From Rhodococcus sp. ARC_M6 (GTDB taxonomy: Bacteria > Actinomycetota > Actinomycetes > Mycobacteriales > Mycobacteriaceae), in NCBI RefSeq assembly GCF_022810305.1, contig NZ_JALGQH010000001.1:550111-614110 (forward strand): 64,000 bases of DNA, read 5' to 3'. The notes under the pieces are model-generated. The model searched no databases. It was not told the origin of the DNA and was given only the letters and a program-made list of their open reading frames with translations. The translations under genes were made by a program, and so were the position numbers. Position 1 is the first letter of the stretch. Each line of letters starts with the position of its first letter. This document shows positions 25,337 through 34,276 of the stretch, piece by piece.

Positions 25337-26956
25337 CTAGCCCATGTGGACTGCGCCCTCAGCGGGCAAGTCACCCTTCTTGGCGCGGACGAGCACAAAC
25401 ACCACCGGAGTGATGACGGCGAGAAGGATTGCAGCCCAGCCGAATGCGGCGGAGTAGCCCGAAACTTCGGCGCCGAAGAAGTAGTCGGTGAGCGAAGAAA
25501 TGAAGTCCTGAACCGGCTGCGGGAGAAGCGACAGTTGGTCGGCGCTCGGCAAGGCTGCGTTAGCCATATCGGTGGGAATCATCTCTGCGGGAAGGCCTTC
25601 GGGAGGCGCAGGCATCGCGTTGTCTGCGCTGAAGGCGGACTTGGCAGACGCGTAGATCGTCGTGAACAGCGCGGTGCCCAGTGCGCCACCGATCTGCAGG
25701 GTGGCGTTGACGAGGGCGCTGGCTGCGCCGGCGTCATGGTCGGGAACGCCGATCAGGGCAAGGTTCTGCATGGGCACCATGAGCAGGCCCAAGCCGAAGC
25801 CGAAGATTGCGAGTCCGGGGAAAACATGGGTCCAGTACGAGCTGTGAACCTCGATCTGAGTGAGCATCAACAGGCCGACCGCCGAGACCAATGGTCCGGT
25901 GAGCATCAGAGGCTTGGGCCCGATCTTGGTGGACAGCTGCGCCGCAATGGTTGATGCGATGACGATGAAGAAGGCCATCGGGAGAGATCCGACGCCGGCC
26001 ATGACGGGACTGAAGCCGAGCACGATCTGCAGGTAGAACGTCAGATACAGGGTGCCGCCGAGCAGTGCTGCGCCCACGAGCATGGAGCCGATCAGTGCGG
26101 CGCCGCGGTCACGATGCCACGGAACACTCAGTGGCAGAAGCGGGTTCTTGGTGCGGCTCTCGACAAAGACGAAGAGGGCGAGGAAGACGAGGCCCAAGCC
26201 GATGAACAGAAGTGTGTCGGTCTGACCCCAACCATGCTCGGCGCGCGTGAATCCGTAGACCAGGGAGCCGAGCCCGAGTGCGATGAGGACTGCGCCGGGC
26301 AGATCGTAGCTGGTATCGCCGTGAGCCTTGGTCTCCTTGATGACGGGAACCGCAGCGGCGATGGCGATGAGTGCGATGGGGATGTTCACAAGCAGGCACC
26401 AGCGCCAGTCGACGTACTGTGTCAGAACGCCGCCGAGCAGCAGGCCGATGGCAGCGCCACCGCCGGAGATTGCGCCGTAGACGGCAAAAGCCTTGGCGCG
26501 CTCTTTCTCTCCGATGAAGGTGGTGGTGAGCATCGAGAGTGCGGCAGGCGCGAGGAGAGCCGCGAACACGCCCTGGCCGGCGCGGGCTATGAAGAGTTCC
26601 ATGCCGGTCTGAGCGAAACCGCCGATGCCGGAGGCGATGGCGAAGCCGGCCATGCCGACGATGAACGAACGTTTGCGTCCCCAGTAATCGGCGATACGAC
26701 CACCGAGTAGGAGGAGTGCGCCGAACGCCAAGGCATACGAGGTGACCACCCAGGCGCGATCAAGGTCGCTGATGCCGAGTTCTTCCTGCGCGGCAGGGAG
26801 GGCAATGGAAACGATGGTGCCGTCGAGCACCACCATCAGTTGTGCAAACGCGACGATGCAGAGCACCAGCCAACGGCGTTGATGGTTCGGGTTCTCGGAG
26901 GTGACCGGGGACGGCGGCTGGGCGCCGCTTCCCACGTCGGAGGTGGTGGTGGTCAT
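25337..26956 (-). CDS. DHA2-family (EmrB/QacA) efflux MFS transporter
   Basis: 539 residues from the ATG at 26956; the upstream in-frame extension crosses the TetR operator and was rejected. About 14 transmembrane helices; the DHA2 signatures VVLDGTIVSIALP in helix 1, GGRIADYWGRKRSF after helix 2 and GGGAAIGLLLGGVL in helix 5 are present. A periplasmic/cytosolic loop near the C-terminus (ADNAMPAPPEG) is characteristic of the subfamily. It is divergent from the TetR gene at 27027, whose operator overlaps the promoter region, so drug-inducible expression is likely. Confidence 0.92.
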   Translation of the reverse strand: MTTTTSDVGSGAQPPSPVTSENPNHQRRWLVLCIVAFAQLMVVLDGTIVSIALPAAQEELGISDLDRAWVVTSYALAFGALLLLGGRIADYWGRKRSFIVGMAGFAIASGIGGFAQTGMELFIARAGQGVFAALLAPAALSMLTTTFIGEKERAKAFAVYGAISGGGAAIGLLLGGVLTQYVDWRWCLLVNIPIALIAIAAAVPVIKETKAHGDTSYDLPGAVLIALGLGSLVYGFTRAEHGWGQTDTLLFIGLGLVFLALFVFVESRTKNPLLPLSVPWHRDRGAALIGSMLVGAALLGGTLYLTFYLQIVLGFSPVMAGVGSLPMAFFIVIASTIAAQLSTKIGPKPLMLTGPLVSAVGLLMLTQIEVHSSYWTHVFPGLAIFGFGLGLLMVPMQNLALIGVPDHDAGAASALVNATLQIGGALGTALFTTIYASAKSAFSADNAMPAPPEGLPAEMIPTDMANAALPSADQLSLLPQPVQDFISSLTDYFFGAEVSGYSAAFGWAAILLAVITPVVFVLVRAKKGDLPAEGAVHMG

Positions 26957-26993
26957 AAGTGTAAAAGCTAGTGGAGCCTTCGATGCAGAGTCA

Positions 26994-27009
26994 AACGAAA
27001 TAGTTCGTT
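26994..27009. promoter_or_regulatory. TetR operator candidate AACGAA-ATAG-TTCGTT
   Basis: A perfect 6-bp inverted repeat with a 4-base spacer, located between the divergent MFS and TetR starts, 18 bases upstream of the regulator's ATG. It is well placed to repress both genes. Confidence 0.7.
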
Positions 27010-27026
27010 CGGTTACGATAATCACT

Positions 27027-27602
27027 ATGGCTCCCACTGATGTCACCGCGACGCAGCAGCGAATCCTCGATGCTGCGCAAGAAGAGTTCGGCACCTACGG
27101 GCTTGCCGGCGCGCGTATCGACCGCATTGCCAAGAATGGAAGGGCGAGCAAGGAGCGGCTCTACGCGTACTTCGGGGACAAGGTTGCACTATTCCATGCA
27201 GTGCTCGACGCGGACTTTGCGGAAGCGATGGAAGAGATCGAATTCCCCGGCGAGGACATGCCGTCCCATGCGGTTGAATTGTTCGACGCCATGGTCCGCA
27301 AACCGCAGATACAGCGAATGATGATCTGGGGGCAGTTGCAAGGTGAGGCCCCGCGGATGCGCAAACAGGCCGAGGAGCATCCCAGTTGGGTTCCACGAAT
27401 GGCCGCGATTCGTAAGGCGCAGGACGACGGTATCATTGCGCCGCACTGGGATCCGCAAGATTTGATCACGATGGTGTTCGGTCTTGTGTTCGCTTGGGTG
27501 GTGGCGCCGGGACTCGCCGACAATCAATCGGTCGGCGCAGTGGAAATCGCGCGTCGACGGGACGTAGTGCGCGAGACCGCTATTCGTATCTGTAGGCCGT
27601 AG
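27027..27602 (+). CDS. TetR-family regulator of the adjacent efflux pump
   Basis: 191 residues from the ATG at 27027. The DNA-binding domain is residues about 7-55: QQRILDAAQEEFGTYGLAGA, IDRIAKNGRASKERLYAYFGDKVALF. The C-terminal ligand domain is of the DUF/TetR_C_34-like type with Trp-rich helices (MMIWGQLQGEA). It is divergent from the DHA2 transporter with an operator-like repeat between them, the standard arrangement for a drug-responsive repressor. Confidence 0.9.
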   Translation: MAPTDVTATQQRILDAAQEEFGTYGLAGARIDRIAKNGRASKERLYAYFGDKVALFHAVLDADFAEAMEEIEFPGEDMPSHAVELFDAMVRKPQIQRMMIWGQLQGEAPRMRKQAEEHPSWVPRMAAIRKAQDDGIIAPHWDPQDLITMVFGLVFAWVVAPGLADNQSVGAVEIARRRDVVRETAIRICRP

Positions 27603-27712
27603 TGTCTGAATTGTCGAATGCTGTTGTATATCAATCGGTCTCGAGTAGAAGTTCTCAAAACCTGTCCGAAATGTCCCTAGGAATCGAAATTCTGTTCGAT
27701 TAGAATTGGCGC

Positions 27713-28952
27713 ATGGGGAATCGGGAAGCATGGCAGCTGGACGGCGAAGGGCTAAAAACAGAGGTCCTCGACCTCGTTCGCGCCCGCCACGACATGCAAT
27801 CGCGCACGATCCACCTCGTTGTCGAAATGTTCACCCGTGACACACTCCCCGACACCGGCTTCCGGGCTATCGCACAATGGTTGCACCGATCCACCAACCT
27901 CGAGATCGGCGAATGCAGCCAACTGGTCTCACTTGCGCGGTTGTTCATGCTCGAACCTGTAGTCGCACAGTCCTTTCACGACGGTCACATCGACGCCCTC
28001 AAAGCCCGTCAGGTGGCGCAGTTCTGCCAGCGTCCACCCAAGAACATGCAGATCGCGGACATCGAGAAGGCTCGGGAAATCCTGCTGGATCTGGCCTCGA
28101 AGAAGGTTTCTGACTGCGACGGAAGTCCGAGCAGTCATCCGGCGTATCGAAAAGAAGTACGGCAACCGCGCCGACGGCGTCCCCGTCGGGGAGGATTCCG
28201 AGCGTAACGAGTTCTACGCCTCCAAAGGTTTGTACGGCCGCGTCAGTGTCAAGGGCGACCTCGATGCCGTCAACGGTGCCCGGTTGATCGCGCTACTCTC
28301 CGGGCTTTCGAAGCCGACTCCCGAAATCGACGGCGTGAAAGATGCTCGCACCCCGGCACTTCGGCGTGTCGACGGATTCTGCGAGATGCTGCGCCGCTTC
28401 GAGATGGCCGGCCTCGGGCCCGTCGAAGGTGGCGTCAAACCGCACCTGACGATCACGGCCACCGCGAAAGACCTGACGGACCTGCAGGCATTGAAAGATC
28501 TCCTCCCGTCCACGGCCCAGTTGGGTTACGCGATCACCAACTGGGCCGGCCCCATCAGCCTTGATTCCGCCCGGATGCTGGCGTGTGACTGCACGGTCAC
28601 CCGAATCCTGCTCGACCAGAACGGTGTTCCGCTCAATCACGGAATCGACGAACGAACCGCAACGGTCCCGCAGCGGCGAGCCCTGGCCGTCAGAGATGGC
28701 GGATGCGCCTTCCCCGGGTGCGGTACTCCACCCGGATGGTGCGACGCCTATCATATCGTTCACTGGATGGACAGTGGCCCAACAGATTTCGACAACCTCA
28801 TACTTTTGTGCGGTCACCACCATCGATTGCTTCACCACACCGAATGGAATGTCGAGATCGGCGATGATCGGAAAACGCGGTTCTATCCGCCGATGTCGGT
28901 GGATCCGTATCAGGTTCCGATACCGGGGAACAGTCCACCGACAGCCGCTTGA
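27713..28952 (+). pseudogene. DUF222-HNH endonuclease (13E12-type), frameshifted
   Basis: Frame 1 (27713-28207) encodes the DUF222 N-terminal part; the matching continuation, ATEVRAVIRRIEKKYGNRAD, is read one base later from about 28116 and runs to 28952. The C-terminus has the HNH nuclease motif (GGCAFPGCGTPPGWCDAYHI, then NLILLCGHHHRLLH). A single extra base near 28111-28116 therefore splits one gene of about 410 codons. Such genes are repeated many times in Rhodococcus and Mycobacterium and are probably remnants of mobile elements. Sequencing error is possible. The downstream half retains all nuclease residues. Confidence 0.85.
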
Positions 28953-28976
28953 ACAACTGAACACGCACAACGTGTG

Positions 28977-29003
28977 CACCGGGGGTAGAACCATGCCCCG
29001 GTG
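28977..29003 (+). terminator. Hairpin terminator after DUF222-HNH gene, with short tandem repeats
   Basis: CACCGGGG (28977-28984) pairs with CCCCGGTG (28996-29003), followed by TTTCT. The downstream sequence repeats GGCCCGGTGTTTCTA-like units about 16 bp apart up to 29040. Confidence 0.65.
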
Positions 29004-29056
29004 TTTCTACGGCCCGGTGTTTCTATGGCCCGGTGTGCACAGGTATTTACATCGGA

Positions 29057-29590
29057 CTACGTAAAGTCTCTCTGAACCCGCAAGGTTCCAATGGTTGTCG
29101 CCAGTCCGTCGTATTGGGTTACGAGCAAAGTGAATTCGATGAGTCGACGGTCATCGAAATGCTGGGACAACGTAGTCCACGTCTTGTCGGTGATGTCCTT
29201 GGAAGCAACCAACTCGTCTACCGCCGTCAAGATTGCACGGTGACGAGAAGTCAACTCGGAAGCGTTGGGGCCCTCCAGGATTCGGGCAAGTTCCGGGGCG
29301 TCGATTCCCGCCTTGCGGCCGAGCCTGATGTGATGATCCATCTCGTACTGGCACTCGCGTAGATGGGCGACGCGCAGGATGATCAGTTCGGTGTCGTGGC
29401 GTGAGATCTTGCCGCCGGGCATCAGTGATCCGGAATAGTGCAGCCAGCCACGGAAAAGGCCGCCCGCGCGACCGAGAGTGCTGAACAGGTGCGCGTCGGG
29501 TGCGCCTGAGGCTTTGGAGAGGACCCGCCAGATTCCCCAGTTGATCGGGCCCAGCTCTTTGAATCGGCCAGGCTGGATACGGGGATTCAT
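29057..29590 (-). CDS. Carboxymuconolactone decarboxylase family protein (AhpD-like)
   Basis: 177 residues. The CMD core includes SRHDTELIILRVAHLRECQYEMDHHIRLGRKAG; only one Cys (ECQYEMDHH) is present, where AhpD peroxidases have CxxC, so thiol peroxidase activity of the AhpD type is unlikely. A second conserved helix is LVTQYDGLATTIGTL. It is the last gene of a same-strand run with the MFS (29627) and the luciferase-like oxidoreductase (30801). Function unassigned within the family. Confidence 0.83.
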   Translation of the reverse strand: MNPRIQPGRFKELGPINWGIWRVLSKASGAPDAHLFSTLGRAGGLFRGWLHYSGSLMPGGKISRHDTELIILRVAHLRECQYEMDHHIRLGRKAGIDAPELARILEGPNASELTSRHRAILTAVDELVASKDITDKTWTTLSQHFDDRRLIEFTLLVTQYDGLATTIGTLRVQRDFT

Positions 29591-29626
29591 GGTGCAACTC
29601 CTTGATGTCGACGGGCAGTTACGACG

Positions 29627-30790
29627 CTAACACCGGACAGCGGCTTCGGTGGGAGACTTCACCGAGAGTGCGCGAAATCGGACCGCGGCAATTGCTGCTG
29701 CCACTACCGCGAGAATCAGCATGGGCAGTGACGGACCCATCGTGGGTTCGAGGACGACAAGCAATACCGGTAGGCCGAAGCCGAGGTAGGTGCCGACGTA
29801 GAAGACGCCCGTCAGTGTTCCCCGGGCGTCGGGAGGCGCCAAGGTTTCGAGGTCCAGGAGTCCGGAACGCAGACACAGACCGTAGGCGGTTCCGAGAATT
29901 ACTGCGCAGACGATGAACAGGAGCAGCGACGGGTGTGCGCCGCCGGCTGCGACAAGGCAATACCCGATCGCGGCGAGAGCGGCGCCGACGGTTCCGGCTT
30001 GCCGGCCCCAATTGCGATGACGCGCAACAGTTTGAACGATAATGCCGGCACCCAGAGTGAGTGCTGCGGCAAACCCGGGAAGTAGGGGACCGGAGTAGCG
30101 GTCGCCGAGCCGAGCGGACATCGTCACAAATGACACGGTTGCGCTCGCAAAAACCCAGGGCGCCAAGGGCAATGCCCAGATCAACGCTGATCGCGCCGAG
30201 CGTTCACCATCGGTAGGAAGTGGAAGGACTGCGGCGGAAGTATTGGTGCGGCTCCACGTCGCAGCGGCGGCAACCGAGCAGACCGACAGGACTGCCGATA
30301 CGACAAACGGCGTCGCCAACGGAAAGGAAAAGAACTGTGCCATCAGACCGGAGAACAAGGGACCCAATGCAAATCCGGAGGTGAGAACCACTCCGGCCAA
30401 GACGGTTCCGGCTTTACCTCGTAGATCGGCGGCCCACGCGGTACCGGCGCCGATCGCCAATCCGGCGCCGATGCCGACGACCAATCTCCCGACCATCAAC
30501 CCGGAAGCGTTGTGCCACAGCAGAAGAATGACGGTACCCAGAGATGCAACCAGGGCTCCGGGTAATACGACAGCGGCTCGGCCGACACGGTCCGAGAGTG
30601 CTCCGCCCGTCAACAATCCGGGGAGCAGGCCCAGTGCGTAAATACCGAACACGCCGTCGAGTACCGCATGTGAGAGTCCCTCGTGTAGCCGCAGTACGGG
30701 AATGAGGGAAGCAAAGTGGTTGGCGGCCCAACCCGTCGCGAGAAGTACGGACAGTACCGAGATGAACCCGCGACGGGATGGATCGCCCAT
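29627..30790 (-). CDS. MFS transporter (12-helix)
   Basis: 387 residues with about 12 hydrophobic helices; the MFS loop motif GGALSDRVGRAAVVL follows helix 2. No large extracytoplasmic loops. Its start is 10 bases after the stop of the luciferase-like gene, and the CMD gene starts 36 bases beyond its stop, so the three are probably one operon. The substrate cannot be predicted; the operon context suggests export or uptake of a compound processed by the oxidoreductase. Confidence 0.87.
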   Translation of the reverse strand: MGDPSRRGFISVLSVLLATGWAANHFASLIPVLRLHEGLSHAVLDGVFGIYALGLLPGLLTGGALSDRVGRAAVVLPGALVASLGTVILLLWHNASGLMVGRLVVGIGAGLAIGAGTAWAADLRGKAGTVLAGVVLTSGFALGPLFSGLMAQFFSFPLATPFVVSAVLSVCSVAAAATWSRTNTSAAVLPLPTDGERSARSALIWALPLAPWVFASATVSFVTMSARLGDRYSGPLLPGFAAALTLGAGIIVQTVARHRNWGRQAGTVGAALAAIGYCLVAAGGAHPSLLLFIVCAVILGTAYGLCLRSGLLDLETLAPPDARGTLTGVFYVGTYLGFGLPVLLVVLEPTMGPSLPMLILAVVAAAIAAVRFRALSVKSPTEAAVRC

Positions 30791-30800
30791 GCCCGAGAGC

Positions 30801-31790
30801 TTAGGCGGGCACCAGATTACTGACGTCGGCGAGTAGTTCGAAGGTGCGCAGCCAGGCTTCGCGGTTGGTGCCGGTGGATACGGTGATCAGCTCATCGGCC
30901 TGGGCGTGCTCGGTGAATTCGTCGAGGTAGGCCCGAACTTCGGATGGCGTTCCGACGGCGCTGTACCGGGCCATCTGCAAAACCTGCTGGCCGGCGGGAG
31001 AGTCCAGCAGCATGTCGGCTTCGTCGTCGGTGAAGGTTCGGCCGCGCCCGAGGAGCAGGCTGACGCGGGTGCGCTTCGAGGCGAGGAAATCCTGTTGGGC
31101 TTGCTCGGTGGTGTCGGCGGCGATGACATTGACGCCGGCGATCACGTACGGCTCGGCCAACTGCGCCGACGGCTTGAACTCGCGGCGGTAGATGGATACC
31201 GCGTCGCGAAGCGCGTTGGGTGCGAAGTGCGAAGCGAAGGCGTAGGGGAGGCCCAGCATTGCCGCCAACTTGGCGCCGAACAGGGACGAACCCAGGATGT
31301 ACAGGGGGACGTGGGTGCCCTTGCCCGGGATGGCGTTGATGCCGGGGATTCGTGATGTGTCGCCCAGATAGCCCTGAAGTTCGAGGACGTCCTGCGGGAA
31401 GCTGTCCGAGGAACTCGGGTCGCGGCGCAGTGCTTGCATCGTCTTCTGGTCACTGCCGGGTGCGCGGCCCAGTCCGAGGTCGATGCGTCCGGGATGCAGG
31501 GTTTCGAGGGTGCCGAACTGTTCGGCGATGGTGAGCGGTGCGTGGTTGGGGAGCATGATGCCGCCCGCGCCGAGGCGGATCTTGGACGTGTGAGCAGCAA
31601 CGTGGCTGATCAGCACACTCGTGGCCGACGACGCGATGGAGCCCATGTTGTGGTGCTCGGCGTACCAAATGCGCTTGTAACCCCACTCCTCGGCTCGCTG
31701 GGCCAACGTCACGCTGGCGTCGAAGCTGTCTTTGGCGGTCTCGTTCGCGCCGATGTGCGCGAGATCGAGGATGGAGAGGGGGACTGACAT
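30801..31790 (-). CDS. LLM-class flavin-dependent oxidoreductase (luciferase-like)
   Basis: 329 residues from the ATG at 31790 with AAAGG upstream; a longer frame to 31877 lacks family similarity. It shows the TIM-barrel pattern of YhbW-type proteins: [71 protein letters not shown] and [14 protein letters not shown]. It uses FMN (F420 is less likely given the MsuE/YhbW-like pattern) to oxidise an unknown substrate. First gene of a likely operon with the MFS and CMD genes. Confidence 0.88.
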   Translation of the reverse strand: MSVPLSILDLAHIGANETAKDSFDASVTLAQRAEEWGYKRIWYAEHHNMGSIASSATSVLISHVAAHTSKIRLGAGGIMLPNHAPLTIAEQFGTLETLHPGRIDLGLGRAPGSDQKTMQALRRDPSSSDSFPQDVLELQGYLGDTSRIPGINAIPGKGTHVPLYILGSSLFGAKLAAMLGLPYAFASHFAPNALRDAVSIYRREFKPSAQLAEPYVIAGVNVIAADTTEQAQQDFLASKRTRVSLLLGRGRTFTDDEADMLLDSPAGQQVLQMARYSAVGTPSEVRAYLDEFTEHAQADELITVSTGTNREAWLRTFELLADVSNLVPA

Positions 31791-31891
31791 GGAGATGGTG
31801 CCTTTCTGAAGCGGGCAAAAGCAGTTGTTGTGAAGTGCAACCACGGGTGGTGCATTCCTATTTCCTCCCGGCTTCACACTGGGTCACCCCG

Positions 31892-31919
31892 CTCGGTAGA
31901 AGCGCTTCTTTTTACCGAG
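31892..31919. other. Short hairpin in the 265-bp gap upstream of the luciferase-like gene
   Basis: CTCGGTA and TACCGAG enclose an inner GAAGCGCTTC palindrome. It could be the 3' end of the GntR transcript or a leader structure of the luciferase-like gene; neither a T tract nor a known riboswitch pattern is evident. Confidence 0.35.
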
Positions 31920-32055
31920 ATGTCGCAGGTTCAGCCCTCTGCTATGCACCGCGTCACAGTGCGGGGGATCTGTGTCTGGCACTTACCGCCCAACCTGATG
32001 ATGCGCACTGTTCCTGGCCGAAGGTTCGGTGCTTGCACGTCACTGATTCTCGGAA

Positions 32056-32766
32056 TTAGTTTCTGACCGCGCTCGCCAGGCCCGCCATTGCCAGGGCCTG
32101 GTGAGCGCGTTCGACTACGAGCACTTTCGATTCGTCGATATGCGCACGCAGTTTGTTGCAGGCCACGGTCAGCTGGTTGTCGAGAATCAACTCGGCAATC
32201 AGTATGTGTTCCTCGACAGAGGTTTCCAACCGGCCCGGTGTCAGGTGGTCGAACATCCGCACGGGCCGAATCTTTGTGTTGACGCTCACCAAAGCGTCGA
32301 CCAGAGCCGGATTTCCGGCCGACGCGAGCACTGCGATGTGAAATCCCTCGTCGAGAGTGACGAAGTCGGAGTGTGGCTCGAAGGTGCGCGCCCGCAACGC
32401 GTACCACCGGTCGAGTTCGCGTCCGAGAATCTCCGGATCATGGCGCAGTGTGTCGTCTTCGAGTATTCGCCGAACGCCCTGTAGCTCGAGCAGTATTCGC
32501 AGTTCGTACAGTCCGCCGAGTTCGTCGACGCGTGGCCGGTACGGATACAAACCGTGATCTCCGCGCTGCACCAGCCCGTCGGACTGCAATCGTGCGAGGG
32601 CTTCTCGCACCGGAGTTCTCGATACTCCGTACGCATGAGCCAGACGCTCTTCTCCGAGTCGTTGGCTGGGCGCAATCTTCCCGGACAGCAGATCGGTCCG
32701 GATCGACACGTACACCTGGTCTCGTAGGGATTCCCCGGACGGATCACCGATTCCGGTGGCGGACAT
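32056..32766 (-). CDS. GntR-family regulator, FadR/FCD subfamily
   Basis: 236 residues from the ATG at 32766, one base after the urtE stop (TGACATG), so translation is probably coupled; upstream in-frame starts lie inside urtE. The winged helix is RDQVYVSIRTDLLSGKI, EERLAHAYGVSRTPVREALARL; the FCD domain holds the metal-site pattern with Asp and His residues (LDEGFHIAVL, VEEHILIAELI). As the last gene of the urt operon it may sense a substrate-derived metabolite and control the operon. Confidence 0.9.
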   Translation of the reverse strand: MSATGIGDPSGESLRDQVYVSIRTDLLSGKIAPSQRLGEERLAHAYGVSRTPVREALARLQSDGLVQRGDHGLYPYRPRVDELGGLYELRILLELQGVRRILEDDTLRHDPEILGRELDRWYALRARTFEPHSDFVTLDEGFHIAVLASAGNPALVDALVSVNTKIRPVRMFDHLTPGRLETSVEEHILIAELILDNQLTVACNKLRAHIDESKVLVVERAHQALAMAGLASAVRN

Positions 32767-32767
32767 G

Positions 32768-33460
32768 TCAGATGGCCATTGCTCGTCGGACGGCGTCGGT
32801 GGACTCGGTGCCGCCGGTTCCGGTGGAGGTGACGTGTCCGGCAGCGAGGACGCTGTAGTGCTGCGCAGACTGGAGCGCAAATCCGATGTGTTGTTCGACG
32901 AGGAGAACACCGAGATCGCCCCGACGCGTCAGATCCATGATGGTGCGTTCGATCTCGGCGACGACGTTGGGCTGGATGCCTTCGGTGGGTTCGTCGAGGA
33001 TGAGGATCTTCGGTTCGGTGATAAGGGCGCGGGCGATGGCCAGTTGTTGGCGTTGTCCGCCGGAGAGTAGCCCGGCGCGGCGCTCGAGCAATGTGGTCAG
33101 CGCGGGAAACATGTCCAATGCTTCTGCGATGAGTGCCTTTCCGCGTTTGCGGCCATCGGCTACCACTTGAAGATTCTCAGCGGTGGTCAGCTGCCCGAAC
33201 GATTGTTGTCCCTGCGGGACGTAGGCAAGGCCGCGGGCCACGCGGGCGCTGGGGCGCATTGCGGTGATGTCCTCGCCGCCCAGGAGGATGGTTCCGCTGG
33301 TCGGCTTGATCAGCCCGACAACAGATCGCAGGAGCGTCGTCTTACCAGCTCCGTTGTGGCCCATGACCGCGGCTACTCCGTCACGTGGGACGGTCAGTGA
33401 GATCCCGTGAATGACTTCGGTTCGACCGTATCCGGCCCGGATGTCCCTGATTTCCAGCAT
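32768..33460 (-). CDS. urtE: Urea-type ABC transporter ATP-binding protein UrtE
   Basis: 230 residues. Walker A GHNGAGKTT near 34-42, signature LSGGQRQQLAIARAL, Walker B ILILDEPTEGIQPNVV and the switch His in LLVEQHIGFAL. The TEGIQPNVV segment is typical of UrtE as opposed to LivF. It sits three bases after urtD and just before the GntR gene. In an intact transporter UrtE pairs with UrtD to drive import through UrtB/UrtC; here urtB is broken upstream. Confidence 0.9.
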   Translation of the reverse strand: MLEIRDIRAGYGRTEVIHGISLTVPRDGVAAVMGHNGAGKTTLLRSVVGLIKPTSGTILLGGEDITAMRPSARVARGLAYVPQGQQSFGQLTTAENLQVVADGRKRGKALIAEALDMFPALTTLLERRAGLLSGGQRQQLAIARALITEPKILILDEPTEGIQPNVVAEIERTIMDLTRRGDLGVLLVEQHIGFALQSAQHYSVLAAGHVTSTGTGGTESTDAVRRAMAI

Positions 33461-33463
33461 GAT

Positions 33464-34276
33464 TCACTCCTGACCTGCCGGCACAGCTGCTGCCGTGCCG
33501 AGGTAGACCGCTTGGACATTGGGATCTGCTTGTACCTGAGCGACAGTTCCTTCGGCGAGGACTTTGCCGGCGGCGAGAACGGTGACCGAGGTGGCAAATG
33601 CTCGCATGAAATCCATATCGTGTTCGACCACGACGACGGTGCGCGCGCCGCCGATACGACGCAGCAGGTTCCCGGTTTCCTCCCGTTCTTCGAGGCTCAT
33701 TCCGGCGACAGGCTCGTCGAGCAGCAGAACCGAACAGTTTTGTACCAGAAGCATTCCGATCTCGAGCCACTGCTTCTGTCCGTGAGCCAAGATGCCGGCC
33801 GGCGTGTCGCGTAGCGCTTCGAGGCCGATTGTCTCGAGGGCTTCTTCGATTTCGGGGAGTACGGACTTGCGGGTGCGCAACAGTTCCCAGGCTGAGCGGC
33901 CGGCGCCGGCAGCGATGTCGAGGTTTTGCAGGACGGTGAGTTCTTCGAACACGCTGGCAGTCTGGAACGTGCGTCCGACACCGAGGCGGGCGATCTTGTG
34001 AACCTTCTTGCCCAGCAACTGTTCACCGGATTTGGTGATCGAACCGGTGGCGGGTACCAGCCCGGTGATGGCGTCGACGAGTGTGGTCTTGCCGGCGCCG
34101 TTGGGACCGATCAGGAATCGGAGGTCGCCCTGCATCAGAGTCAGGTCGACGCCGTCGACGGCTTTGAATCCGTCGAAGCTGACCGAGAGGTTGCGTACCT
34201 CGAGGTATTCGGAGGACATTCCAGCGTTGCCGCCGAGTGCGGGGGCGGGTTGGCTGGTGGCGGTTGTGTTGGTCAT
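33464..34276 (-). CDS. urtD: Urea-type ABC transporter ATP-binding protein UrtD
   Basis: 270 residues. Walker A GPNGAGKTTLVDAI near 56-69, the LAHGQKQWLEIGM signature variant usual in UrtD/LivG proteins, and Walker B LLLDEPVAGMSLEE. It overlaps urtC by four bases (ATGA) at 34273-34276, indicating coupled translation. The first ~22 residues are a low-complexity extension (TATSQPAPALGG). Family and order (C-D-E) support urea or short-amide import. Confidence 0.9.
   Translation of the reverse strand: MTNTTATSQPAPALGGNAGMSSEYLEVRNLSVSFDGFKAVDGVDLTLMQGDLRFLIGPNGAGKTTLVDAITGLVPATGSITKSGEQLLGKKVHKIARLGVGRTFQTASVFEELTVLQNLDIAAGAGRSAWELLRTRKSVLPEIEEALETIGLEALRDTPAGILAHGQKQWLEIGMLLVQNCSVLLLDEPVAGMSLEEREETGNLLRRIGGARTVVVVEHDMDFMRAFATSVTVLAAGKVLAEGTVAQVQADPNVQAVYLGTAAAVPAGQE

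Noticed and set aside
28953..29056. Short repeats after the DUF222-HNH gene as a CRISPR array
   Set aside because: Three imperfect ~16-bp units without spacers.
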